Part shown: positions 46,383 through 55,603 of the stretch, one piece after another | Numbering within the stretch: the first letter of the stretch is position 1 | Layout of the letters: every line of letters begins with the position of its first letter | Assembly (NCBI GenBank): GCA_963776935.1 | Contig: CAVZOP010000001.1 | Coordinates: 434,001-498,000 of the forward strand | From: JALOLG01 sp963776935 | GTDB taxonomy: Bacteria > Actinomycetota > Acidimicrobiia > Acidimicrobiales > Ilumatobacteraceae | Direction of reading: 5' to 3' | DNA length: 64,000 nt | Position numbers and translations under genes: made by a program | The notes under the pieces: generated by a model | What the model saw: only the letters and a program-made list of their open reading frames with translations | Database searches by the model: none | What the model was told of the DNA's origin: nothing

Positions 46383-48700
46383 TCAGGGCGCGCCGATGGG
46401 CTCGATCGGCGGCGGCGTGTAGACACGCTGGCCGCGTGGCGCGTCGACGTCGAACCGTTCCACCTCCACCAGGCAAGTGTGCGCACTCGGCCCCTGCGCG
46501 AGCGACGACGTTCCCTCGTCGCGGGTCAGCACGTTGGGGTTGCCGGCCAGCTCCAACGTTCCGGGTACCCCCGGCTCGAGCGGGTCGAACCAGGCACCGG
46601 TCGGCAGGGCCACGACGTCGGGCATGAGGCGGTCGTCGAGACGGGCGCCGGCGAGACACTGACCGCGCCCGTTGAACACCCGCACCGTGTCGCCGTCGGC
46701 GATGCCGCGTGCGGCAGCGGTGTCCGGATGCATGCGCACGACCTCGCGCCCGGCGACCTTCTGGCGCTGGCTGTGGGCGCTGTGGTCGAGCTGGCTGTGC
46801 AGACGCGTGGCCGGCTGATGGCTCACGAGATGGAGCGGATGATCATCGCAGCCGGCGCCGCCCAACCGCTCGAACGGTTCCATCCAGACCGGATGCCCGG
46901 GGCAGTCGGCGTAGCCGAAGCCGGCGATGCGCTCCGACGCGATCTCGAGCCTGCCGGACGGCGTGCCGAGCGGGTTCGCCGCCGGATCCTTGCGGAAGTC
47001 GGCCAACCAGCCCGGGCGCGACTCGAGGTCGGGCAGCCGGTGGGTGCCCGCGGCCCAGAACTCGTCGAAGCTCGGCAGGCTGAATCCGTCGCTGCGGGCA
47101 CGCTCGCGTGACTGGTCCCACAGATGGCGCAGCCACGCCTGCTCGTCGCGCCCCTCGGTGAAGGCTGCTTCGCAGCCCAAGCGCCGCGCGAGTCCCGTCA
47201 GGATCTCGAAGTCGGAGCGGGCCTCGCCCTGTGGCTCGACGACCAGCCGCATCGCGTGGGCGTACTGATCGTGACTCGACGCGCAGATGTCTTCGCGTTC
47301 GAGCGCAGTGGTCGCCGGGAACACGATGTCGGCGTGACGCGCCACCGGCGTCCACCACGGCTCTTGGACGATCACCGTGTCCGGCCGCTGCCACGCCTGC
47401 ACGAGTCGGTTGAGATCCTGGTGGTGGTGGAACGGGTTCCCGCCGGCCCAGTAGACGAGGCGGATGTCGGGGTATGTGATGCGCTCGCCGTCGTAGTCGA
47501 TCGTCGTTCCCGGGTTCAACAGCATGTCGGCGATGCGTGCGACGGGGATCGCCAGCCCGGCCGGGTTGTCGCCCTTTTCGAGCACCGGCCACGCGAAGCG
47601 CCGGCCGTCGCTGCCGATGTGCCCCTCGTCGGCGTGCCCGAAACCGAAGCCGCCGCCCGGCAGGCCGACGTCGCCCAGCATGCACGCGAGCGTGACCAGC
47701 ATCCAGTACGGCTGCTCGCCATGGTGGCCGCGCTGCAACGACCACGACGCGTTCAACAACGTCCGATCGGTGGCCATCTCACGAGCCAGGTCGGCGATCG
47801 TCGCCGCGGGTACGGCGGTGATGGCCTCGGCCCAGACCGGCGACTTGGGCGTCGCCGTCCGTCTCCCCGAGCACGTACGCCCGGAACGAGTCGTAGCCCA
47901 CGGTGCAGCGGTCGAGGAACCCCCGGTCGACCAGACCCTCGGTCTCGAGCACGTGGGCCATGCCGAGCATCAGGGCGACGTCGGTCCCGGGCCGGCACGG
48001 GATCCAACGGTGATTGAGGAACTCGGGCGTATCGACACCCATCGGGCCGATGGTCACGAAGCGCACGCCGCGGTCGACGGCGCGCTGCATGCCGCCCCGC
48101 GTCTCGTGCTCGGTGATGCCGCCGTACGAGACCTGGCAGTTGCGGAGCGGCAACCCGCCGAAGCTCACGACGAGTCGGGCCCCCTCGGCGATCTCGTTCC
48201 AGGTCGTCTGCTCGAGCTCCATGTCGTGCCAGGGCGCGACCACGTGCGGCAGGATGACCTGGGCGGCGGCCGTGCTGTACGAGTTCACCGATCGGGTGCA
48301 CCCGCCGATCAAGTTCAAGAAGCGGTGCAGCTGAGACTGGGCGTGATGGAACCGCCCGGCGCTCGCCCAGCCGTACGAACCGCCATAGATCGACGTGTTG
48401 CCGTGCTCGCGCACCACTCGATCGAGCTCCCCGGCGGCGAGGTCGAGCGCCTCGTCCCAGGGCACCTCCACGAAGCGCTCGGCGCCGCGCCGGTCACGCC
48501 GCCCGCTGGGGACCGCCCCGCAACCAGCCTTCGCGCACCGCCGGGCGCTCGATGCGCAACGGATGCTGGATCCCGTCGATGAGCACATCTCCGATCGGCG
48601 ACGGATCCGGGTCGATGCCGAGCGGCGCGACGCTCTCGATCATCCCGTCGCGAACGGTGACGTCATAGACGCCCCACTGGGTTGCGGTGCGTGTGGCCAT
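46383..48700 (-). pseudogene. BisC/TorA-type molybdopterin oxidoreductase (two frameshifts)
   Basis: About 770 residues if repaired. N-terminus MATRTATQWGVYDVTVRDGM, then SIYGGSYGWASAGRFHHAQ and the Mo-ligand region VNSYSTAAAQVILPHVV (Ser ligand), the hallmarks of the DMSO/TMAO/biotin-sulfoxide reductase group. The C-terminal pterin domain begins near DHPLHLVSHQPATRLHSQLD. Removing one base in the G4 at 48508-48511 and one near 47855 restores a single frame. No TAT signal or FeS motif, so BisC-like and cytoplasmic. It likely reduces an S- or N-oxide. Its ATG shares one base with the cyclase stop upstream (TGATG). Confidence 0.88.
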
Positions 48701-49692
48701 CACCGTTCAGTATGTCTGATCGACCCGCGCCCGGGACGGGTGCCGAGCACCTCGATCAACGTGTGCTCCCCCGACTTGCCCGGGAGCTCGCACGAGATCG
48801 TCCGCCCCACGATCACGTCGTCGCCCAGCTCACCGAATGTCGCCTCGGAAATCAGGAACCGGGTGCCATGGATCTTGTTCGCCTGCTCGATACGGCTGGC
48901 CAGGTTGACGGTGTCGCCGATCGCCGTGACCGACGCCGGACCACCCCACACCGAGCCGACGATCGCCGATCCGTGATGGAGCCCGACGTTGAGGTCGAAC
49001 GACCGTCCGTACAGCTCTTCGAGCTGCGGGCGCTGCCGATCAGCCTCCGCCAACATCGCCAGCCCGGCCCGCACCGCGCGGAGGCTGGATGATTCGGCGT
49101 GCTCGGGACCGAACAGGGCCATGATGCCGTCGCCCATGTAGCTGGTGACGACGCCACCGTGCCGCTCGACGGCGCCGGTCACGCCACGGAGATGGCGCTG
49201 CAGCACGTGCAGCACGTCATACGGCAACAGCGCCTCGGCAAAGGCCGTGAAACCCCGGATGTCGGCGAACAGGACCGCCGCGCGGACGTCTTGGCCGATC
49301 GGCCGGGGCCGGACCCGACGCCCGCCGCCGAACATCCAGCGCGCCGGTCCGCGGGCCGACCGTCGCGATCGGGGACGGATGTCGGCGAGATCACGGTCGG
49401 TGTCGTCGAGCACGAGACGTCGCATCGTGACCGGCGCCGAGATTCTCGTCTGGCAGGCCAGCCGGAACTCGGGGCCGAAGCCGAGACGCTCGGCGATCAC
49501 TCGCTCCTTCGCGCTTCGCTCACCGCACGCCGCCCATCCCTCCACCACGACGACGCGGCAGGTGGAGCAAGAAGCGTGACCTCCGCAGGCGTGGGCGAAG
49601 GGGACGCCGGCGCGCAGCGCCGCTCGCAGCACCGCCTCGGCCGTTCCACATTCGACGAGTTGTTGATCGGGCAGGATGTAGACGCTCGGCAC
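48700..49692 (-). CDS. Class III adenylate/guanylate cyclase with N-terminal [2Fe-2S] ferredoxin domain
   Basis: 330 residues from GTG 49692, which has GAGGAG just upstream; GTG 49719 is an alternative. Residues 1-95 are a ferredoxin with adrenodoxin-type spacing: Cys36, Cys42, Cys45 (ACGGHASCSTC) and Cys80. Residues 135-330 are a class III cyclase: metal Asp144 in VLFADIRGFTAFAE, YMGDGIMALFG with the second Asp, and AIGDTVNLASRIEQ with transition-state Asn and Arg. The FeS cluster would let redox state or electron flow set cyclic-nucleotide output. Coupled to the molybdoenzyme gene by a TGATG overlap. Confidence 0.88.
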   Translation of the reverse strand: MPSVYILPDQQLVECGTAEAVLRAALRAGVPFAHACGGHASCSTCRVVVVEGWAACGERSAKERVIAERLGFGPEFRLACQTRISAPVTMRRLVLDDTDRDLADIRPRSRRSARGPARWMFGGGRRVRPRPIGQDVRAAVLFADIRGFTAFAEALLPYDVLHVLQRHLRGVTGAVERHGGVVTSYMGDGIMALFGPEHAESSSLRAVRAGLAMLAEADRQRPQLEELYGRSFDLNVGLHHGSAIVGSVWGGPASVTAIGDTVNLASRIEQANKIHGTRFLISEATFGELGDDVIVGRTISCELPGKSGEHTLIEVLGTRPGRGSIRHTER

Positions 49693-49766
49693 GGACTCCT
49701 CGATCGCTCGAGCGACCACTCTGTCAGGTGTCCGGCCAGGGCGGCAACGACAAAGGTCGGACCGGA

Positions 49767-51156
49767 TCAGGCGGATTCGGTGACGAAGCGCGGGAGCTTG
49801 CCGGTGAGCGCGTCGCGACGTAGCTGTTCGCCGCTCGTGACCGTCACGGCGATCCCCTCGGCGCCCGCCGCCGCGAGTGAGCACGCGAGCTCGTCGGCAA
49901 TCCTGGTGACGTCGAGCGGCCTCGAGCACGCGACCGCAACGTGCATCGCATGGGGCGACGTGCGCACCTGGTACTCGGTGATCTCGGCGTGGTGGGCGAG
50001 CACCGATCGGACGGCGATGGGATGAACCTGGCGTTCTCCGAAGCGGACGACTTCGTCGGTTCGGCCTTCCAGGGTCGCACGTTGGTGGCCGTTGCCAGGA
50101 AGCGACGGTCGCTGCGTCATGCTGTCGTCGAGCCGGTACCGAATGAGCGGTTGGCCGAATGAGCGGTTGGGTGGTGTTCGACAGGTTCGTGACGAGGATG
50201 TGGTGGGCGGGCGTCCCCGTCGGCACGTGTCGGTCGTGCTCATCGACGAACTCGACATAGGCCATGTCGCTCGCAAACGTGAACACCCCGTCGCCGGGCA
50301 TCGCCGAGCCGTTCAAGCCTTCGGAGGATCCGAACGCGTTGCCCGGCGGCGAGCCGAACGCCTCGGCGATCGTCGCCGAGGCGTCAGGAGTGAGGTACTC
50401 GCTGGTCGACAGCACCATCGCCGGATTGATCGTCAGACGACCGGCCAGTTGCTCATCGGCGACGCGCCTCAGGGCGCCGGCGTATCCGGCGAGCAACACC
50501 GGTTGCGCGGCCTCGAGACGGCGCACGATCTCGTCGATCGGCAGTGTGCTGGGGCGAACGTGATGTGGCCGACCGCGCCGTCGGCGATGTGGGCGGTGAC
50601 TCGAGTGGCGTGGATCGCCGAGCTGGCGGCAACGAGGGCGATGCTGAGGCCAGCGCGGCACGTCGCCACCGCTCGCGCGGAAAAGCCCAGCGCGGAGGAT
50701 CGCGGCGAGGTAGTCGGGTACGAGATCGAGGTGCCACGCGAACACACCGCGGACGCCCGAACTCCCGCCCGAGGCGAGCACGACGTACTCGCCGAACAGC
50801 GCCTCGGCATCATCGCCGACCTGGGCGAGGAACGCTTCGACAGCCACGCGGGTGAGCCGCCGGTCGGTGGTGAGATCGTCGTAGTGCTCCATCATCTCGC
50901 CCTTCGTCATCACCGGGAGCCGGTTGAGGTGGGCGAGCTCGAACGCCTCGACATCGCCGACGAGCGCGGCGAGTCGGCGGGCGTGGAATGGCGAGCGGGC
51001 GACGGCGAATCGAAGCAGCTGGCGCAGCGCGGCGGTCTGGTGAGCAACGACCTGGTCGGGGGACCATCCGAGTCGTTGGAAATGGCCGGGCAGGCGTTCG
51101 ACGAAGGCCCGCCGGGCGGTTCCGAACGGGTCGATGGGCGCGACGGGATCGAGCAT
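49767..51156 (-). pseudogene. PaaK-like AMP-forming ligase (multiple frameshifts)
   Basis: About 455 residues if repaired, a phenylacetate-CoA-ligase-like adenylating enzyme. N-terminal RLPVMTKGEMMEHYDDLTTD, P-loop-like VVLASGGSSGVRGVFAWHL, later AFGSSEGLNGSAMPGDG, and C-terminal RTDEVVRFGERQVHPIAVRS with LTGKLPRF. Three lesions are visible: an extra base near 50652-50660, a missing base in the G4 at 50551-50554, and a 16-bp tandem duplication at 50139-50170. It may activate an aromatic or fatty acid. The number of lesions makes real decay more likely here than in other broken genes of the window. Confidence 0.8.
50139..50170. repeat. 16-bp tandem duplication inside the PaaK-like gene
   Basis: CCGAATGAGCGGTTGG occurs twice head to tail. 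On the coding strand one copy reads TQPLIR straight into YRLDDSMTQ; the second shifts the frame. Typical of replication slippage, though an assembly artefact is possible. Confidence 0.9.
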
Positions 51157-51198
51157 GCCGTGATGTACTCCCTGTGAATCGGCGGACTGATGCGCGAC

Positions 51199-51807
51199 TC
51201 AGGTGCGAATGGCGGCGCGGGCGACGAGGCCGTCCGCGATGTATTCCGAGATCGCGCGGGCATCGAGATCGGGGTCGGTCAGGAGTTCGGCGGCGAGGCC
51301 GGTGCCGACGGAGAGGAAGATGACGCCGAGGATCCGGGGTGGGAGGGGTGGTGTTGCCCCGGCGCGTTCGAAGATGCCGGCGAGGATCTCGGCAGTGCCG
51401 GCGATCGCGCGCTCATGGAGCTCGGTGTAGCGGGCGAGTGTGGGGGGATGACGGGCGGCGTGAGCTCGAAACTCGAGCATCACGGTCTGCCAGGCAAGGC
51501 TGTCGGCAGTGACACCGATCGCATCGCGGGCGACGTCGACGAATCCTTCTGGTCCCGTGACATCGTCGGCGCGCTGCGCACTGTTGCGACGCCGCGCGTC
51601 GATTCGTTCGGCGAGAAGGGCGAGGAAGAGATCGTCCTTGCTGCCGAATTGGGAGTAGACGACACCCTTCGAGAAGCCCGCATCCAGGGCGATCGCGTCG
51701 AGTGACGCCCCGTGATAGCCCTTCTCGAGGAACACTCGGTGGGCGGCGTCCAACACGTCGCGGCGGTTCTGCTCGGAGGTCTCGGCCCGGTTGCGACGCG
51801 TTCCCAT
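51199..51807 (-). CDS. TetR-family transcriptional regulator
   Basis: 202 residues. HTH region RRDVLDAAHRVFLEKGYHGA followed by DAIALDAGFSKGVVYSQFGS and KDDLFLALL. The ligand domain has a C-terminal SVGTGLAAELLTDPD. Its own start codon lies at the edge of an imperfect palindrome (51806-51835), so it probably represses both itself and the divergent phyH gene. The leftward genes paaK-like, cyclase and bisC-like follow on the same strand, likely one regulon. Inducer unknown. Confidence 0.93.
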   Translation of the reverse strand: MGTRRNRAETSEQNRRDVLDAAHRVFLEKGYHGASLDAIALDAGFSKGVVYSQFGSKDDLFLALLAERIDARRRNSAQRADDVTGPEGFVDVARDAIGVTADSLAWQTVMLEFRAHAARHPPTLARYTELHERAIAGTAEILAGIFERAGATPPLPPRILGVIFLSVGTGLAAELLTDPDLDARAISEYIADGLVARAAIRT

Positions 51808-51835
51808 ACCGACAGTATTCTAATACCGTTGGTAT
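51806..51835. promoter_or_regulatory. Divergent TetR operator
   Basis: Imperfect inverted repeat ATACCGACAGTATT-CT-AATACCGTTGGTAT; 12 of 14 positions match across the centre. The right arm itself contains ATACC-GTT-GGTAT. It lies exactly between the tetR start codon and the phyH ATG (51834), so both genes would have very short or no leaders and be shut off together. Confidence 0.75.
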
Positions 51836-52772
51836 GAAAGTCAAGCGGTGCGGTGAGCCGGCCCGATCAGGCGCGGCGTACGATCTGGAGGTGCTGAGCA
51901 GCGAGCAGGTCGAAGGGTTCCAACGCGACGGGTACCTCGTGCTGGAAGGGTTCGTCGACCCGACGGCGTGTGCCGAGTTGAAGCACCGGGCGGTCGAGCT
52001 CGTGCACGAATGGCAGCCGGGCGCCCAGCGGACGATCTTCACCACCGATGAGCAGGAGCGTTCGAGCAACGAAGAGTTCCTGTCGAGCGGGGGCAAGGTG
52101 TGGTGCTTCTTCGAGGAGGAGGCGTTCGACGACGACGGCCAGCTGCGCCAGGCCAAGGAGCTCAGCATCAACAAGATCGGCCACGCCCAGCACGACCTCG
52201 ACCCGGTGTTCGAACGCTTCACGTACACCCCGGAGCTCGCCGAGATCGCCAACGACATCGGCCTCACGGACGCGCTCGCCCTGCAGAGCATGTACATCTT
52301 CAAACAGCCCGGCATCGGCGGCGAGGTCGGCTGCCACCAAGACGCCACGTTCCTCTACACCGATCCGATCACGGTCACCGGGTTCTGGTTCGCGATCGAG
52401 GACGCCACGCTCGAGAACGGATGCCTGTGGGCGGCGCCCGGCGGTCACCACGCCCCGCTGCGCAAAGTGTTCAAGCGGGCCGGCGGCTCCGACGACGGCG
52501 GCACCGTGTTCGAGGAGCTCGACTCCTCGCCGTTGCCGACAGCGCCGGACGACCTGGTGCCGCTCGAGGTGCCGGCCGGCACGCTCGTCCTGCTCGACGG
52601 CCGGCTGCCCCACTGGAGCGACGTCAACCGCTCCGGCCGGAGTCGCCACGCGTACTCGGTCCACTGCATCGCGGCCGCCGCCGAGTACCCGGAGTGGAAC
52701 TGGCTGCAACGCCCCGCCGACATGCCACTGCGGCGCCTCGATCGGAACGACGCGGCCAGCTCGGTACGGTGA
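51834..52772 (+). CDS. Phytanoyl-CoA dioxygenase (PhyH) family Fe(II)/2-oxoglutarate oxygenase
   Basis: 312 residues. The facial triad is visible: His168 and Asp170 in GCHQDATFLYT and His260 in LDGRLPHWSDVN, with the 2-oxoglutarate-binding Arg shortly after (SGRSRHAYSVH). Features such as SINKIGHAQHDLDPVFERF and ALQSMYIFKQPGIGGEVG resemble the PHYHD1 branch. It hydroxylates an unknown substrate. ATG 51834 overlaps the TetR operator. Five bases separate it from the second add gene, so it heads a phyH-add-upp-ahpD-like unit. Confidence 0.9.
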   Translation: MKVKRCGEPARSGAAYDLEVLSSEQVEGFQRDGYLVLEGFVDPTACAELKHRAVELVHEWQPGAQRTIFTTDEQERSSNEEFLSSGGKVWCFFEEEAFDDDGQLRQAKELSINKIGHAQHDLDPVFERFTYTPELAEIANDIGLTDALALQSMYIFKQPGIGGEVGCHQDATFLYTDPITVTGFWFAIEDATLENGCLWAAPGGHHAPLRKVFKRAGGSDDGGTVFEELDSSPLPTAPDDLVPLEVPAGTLVLLDGRLPHWSDVNRSGRSRHAYSVHCIAAAAEYPEWNWLQRPADMPLRRLDRNDAASSVR

Positions 52773-52776
52773 CTCG

Positions 52777-53859
52777 ATGATCGCCGACTTCATCGCGCGA
52801 GCGCCCAAGGCGCTGCTCCACGACCACCTCGACGGAGGCGTACGCCCACGTACGGTCGTCGAGCTCGCCGACGAGTTCGGCTACGGCGGTCTGCCGACCC
52901 ACGACGTCGCCGAGCTCTCGACGTGGTTCAACCGCGGTGCCAAGCGCAACGATCTCGTCCTCTACCTCGAGACGTTCGCCCACACCGTCGGTGTGATGCA
53001 GCACCGCGACGCACTCGAACGGGTCGCGTTCGAGTGTGCCCAGGATCTTGCCGCCGACGGTGTCATCTACGCCGAGGTCCGCTTCGCGCCCGAGCTCCAC
53101 ACCGTCGCCGGGCTCACGCTCGACGAGGTGCTGGAATCGGTGCTCACCGGATTCCGCAACGGCAGCGCCGGCACCGAGCTCACGTTGTACGCGATCACGT
53201 CGGCGATGCGCACCGCGGCACAGAGCCTGCAGATCGCCGAGCTGGCGGTGCGCTGGCGCGACGCGGGTGTCGTCGGCTTCGACATCGCCGGGGCCGAGGC
53301 CGGCTACCCGCCGACCCGTCACCTCGACGCCTTCCGCTACGTGATGCGCGAGAACTTCCACTCGACGATCCACGCCGGTGAGGCGTTCGGCCTCCCGAGC
53401 ATCTGGGAAGCGGTGCAGTACTGCGGCGCAGCGCGCCTCGGGCACGGCGTTCGCCTCGTCGACGACATCACGGGCGGGCGTGGCGAGGAGAAGCTCGGAC
53501 GCCTGGCGACGTACATCCGCGACCGCCGCATCCCGCTCGAGCTGTGCCCCACGTCGAACGTCAACACCGGCGTCTGCGCGAGCGTGGCCGAGCACCCGAT
53601 CGGGATGTTGCGCCGGCTGCGGTTCCGGGTGACGGTCAACACCGACAACCGGCTGATGAGCAACACGTCGATGACCAACGAGATGGTGCAGCTCTCCGAC
53701 GGCTTCGGATGGGCGCTCGACGATTTCGAGTGGCTCACCATCAACGCCGTGAAGAGCGCCTTCGCACCGTTCCCCGAGCGGCTCCGCATCATCAACGGCC
53801 TCATCAAGCCGCGCTATGCCCTGTTGCGCGCCGAGCAGTCATTGGGTGCGCTCGCGTGA
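52777..53859 (+). CDS. add: Adenosine deaminase (second copy)
   Basis: 360 residues. LLHDHLDGGVRPRT (Zn HxH), IYAEVRFAPELHT, STIHAGEAFGLP with catalytic Glu, ARLGHGVRLVDDI, CPTSNVNTGV and NTDNRLMSNTS. Closer to canonical adenosine deaminase in the HAGE motif than the copy at 45258. The two proteins differ along their length, so they are diverged paralogues. Stop overlaps upp as GTGA, indicating co-translation. Confidence 0.93.
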   Translation: MIADFIARAPKALLHDHLDGGVRPRTVVELADEFGYGGLPTHDVAELSTWFNRGAKRNDLVLYLETFAHTVGVMQHRDALERVAFECAQDLAADGVIYAEVRFAPELHTVAGLTLDEVLESVLTGFRNGSAGTELTLYAITSAMRTAAQSLQIAELAVRWRDAGVVGFDIAGAEAGYPPTRHLDAFRYVMRENFHSTIHAGEAFGLPSIWEAVQYCGAARLGHGVRLVDDITGGRGEEKLGRLATYIRDRRIPLELCPTSNVNTGVCASVAEHPIGMLRRLRFRVTVNTDNRLMSNTSMTNEMVQLSDGFGWALDDFEWLTINAVKSAFAPFPERLRIINGLIKPRYALLRAEQSLGALA

Positions 53860-54492
53860 GCGTCAACGTCACGCTGGTCGACCATCCGCTGGTCGCCGAC
53901 TCGCTCGCCCGCATCCGCGACCGCGACACGCCCAACTCAGCTGTTCCGTCAGAACCTCGAACGGATCGGCACCCTGCTGCTCGCCGAAGCGACGCGCGAC
54001 CTGCCGACGGTCGAGGGCACCGTCGAGACGCCGCTCACCACCGCCCCCGCCAAGCGCCTCGGTGTGCAGCCCGTCGTGGTTCCCGTGCTGCGGGCCGGGC
54101 TCGGCTTCGTGCACGCCGCCCAGGAGCTCATGCCCAACGCCGACGTCGGGTTCATCGGGATCTCGCGCGATGAAGAGACGTTCCAGCCCAAGCCGTACGT
54201 CAACAAGCTGCCCGAGTCGCTCGAGGGGCGGCCGGTCATCGTGATCGACCCGATGCTCGCGACCGGCGGGTCGCTCGAACACACCGTGCGGTTGCTGATC
54301 GAACGCGGCGCCGCCGGCACGATCACCGTCGTGTGCGCGCTCGCCGCCCCCGAGGGCATCGACCGCCTGCGCGACGCCGGGTTCGACCTGCACATCGTGA
54401 CGGCCGCGGTCGACGACCACCTGAACGAGCACGCCTTCATCGTCCCGGGGTTGGGCGACGCCGGTGATCGGCAGTTCGGCAGCGGCGGCTGA
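53856..54492 (+). pseudogene. upp: Uracil phosphoribosyltransferase (one-base frameshift near N-terminus)
   Basis: About 211 residues if repaired. GTG start reads SVNVTLVDHPLVADSLARIR; removing the A at 53939 continues as DTPNSLFRQNLERIGTLLL. Then VVPVLRAGLGFV, the PRPP loop VIDPMLATGGSLEHTV, and the uracil-binding IVPGLGDAGDRQFG at the C-terminus. Converts uracil and PRPP to UMP. The rest of the gene is perfectly conserved, so the lesion is probably a sequencing error. Confidence 0.92.
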
Positions 54493-54498
54493 CACCAG

Positions 54499-55593
54499 AT
54501 GACGCCAATGATCGACGGTGCAGTCGTCGCCTCACTCCACGCCCAGGTGCTCGGCGAGTTGGCGTCGCCGGGCGATTGGTGGGACGCGCGATCACGACGG
54601 GCAGCCATGGAGGAGGCACGCGCAGCGCGCTCGTGCGCGGTGTGCGACGCCCGGCGGGCGACGCTGAGCCCCGAGGCCGTCGCCGAACGCCACCGATCGA
54701 ACGACGCCCTGTCGGACGCGGCAGTCGAGGTGATCCATCGTGTCGTCAACGACCCCGGTCGATTGACCCGCCGCTGGGCGGATGCACAGATCGCCGCCCT
54801 CGGCGACGCCGTCTACGCGGAGCTCGTCGCGGTCACCGCGATCATCGTCGCCGTCGACATGTACGCGCGCTCGATCGGCGCGCCCCAGGCCGAGCTCTGC
54901 GAGCCCGTCGACGGCGAGCCGGCCGGAGAGCGCCCCGAAGGGCTCGGTGACGTCGGCGCCTGGATCCCGATGACCGAGCAGAAGCTGCTGGCAAATGTGT
55001 CGCGGGCACTGTCATTGGTGCCGTGCACGAACAAGACCTGGCGGACGTTGGTGAACGAGTCGTACAGCCGCGGCCCGCAGATGCTCGCCCTGACGTGGGA
55101 GCGCGCCCTCAGTCGACCTCAGGTCGAGCTCGTCGCGGCGCGCGTGTCGCAGCTCAACGAGTGCTTCTATTGAACCTCGAGCCACGTGGCGCTGCTCCGT
55201 GCGAGCAGCTCGGCACTCGGTGACGAGCTCGACGTCGCAGCCGCCGTCTCCCGAGGCGACGGTGTGCCCGGCGGTGCACTGCTCGTCGACTTCGCGGCAG
55301 CCGCGCACCTCGATACGCCCGAACTCGGCGGCCTTCGCGCCGACGTCGCGGCGGCGTTCGGTGAGGCCGGGCTGGTCGAGGCGTGCCTCACGGTCGGCGC
55401 GTTCAGCGGGCTGACCCGCGTCGCCGACGCGACGGGCATCGTGCTCGACGGCGGCTCGCTCACCGCCACCGTCGATCTCCGCGCCGAGCTCGCTCTCAAC
55501 GACATGTCCGGCGCGCTGAACACCGGCCCCGTCGTGTACGACACGGGCGAGCCGATGATCCCGGCCGCCGTCGCCGACTTGTTCGCCGATTGA
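54499..55593 (+). CDS. AhpD-like (carboxymuconolactone-decarboxylase-fold) protein, candidate selenoprotein with in-frame UGA
   Basis: 365 codons read through a TGA at codon 225 (55171-55173). Both sides are in the same frame with no other stop. The TGA falls exactly in the AhpD redox motif: ARVSQLNECFY-U-TSSHVALLRA, i.e. Cys222-x2-Sec225-x3-His229, where AhpD has C-x2-C-x3-H. A stem-loop suited to a bacterial SECIS follows (55191-55209). The N-terminal half has its own CAVC (46-49) and resembles a second AhpD-type domain. Expected role: thiol/selenol peroxidase or disulfide reductase. Otherwise it is two genes split at the active site, or a TGC-to-TGA change. Seven bases after upp. Confidence 0.65.
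55171..55209 (+). promoter_or_regulatory. Candidate bacterial SECIS element
   Basis: From the UGA (55171-55173), 17 bases lead to a perfect stem GCTGCTC (55191-55197)/GAGCAGC (55203-55209) with a CGTGC apical loop carrying a GU. The loop begins 24 bases after the UGA, within the usual range for SelB-binding hairpins. A lower, bulged stem (GAGCC with GGCACTC) is possible. Not computed by a folding program. Confidence 0.55.
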
Positions 55594-55603
55594 GCCGCGC
55601 TCG

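Noticed and set aside
48700..51156. One 818-residue ligase-cyclase fusion protein
   Set aside because: The long frame arises because frameshifts in the PaaK-like gene carry it into the cyclase frame; the repaired ligase stops at 49767 and the cyclase has its own start.
45258..53859. The two adenosine deaminase genes as an assembly duplication
   Set aside because: The proteins differ throughout and have different neighbours, so they are real paralogues.
55186..55593. Stand-alone 135-residue gene starting at GTG 55186
   Set aside because: It begins inside the AhpD motif, has no ribosome-binding site, and is in frame with the upstream part; better read as the continuation across UGA.
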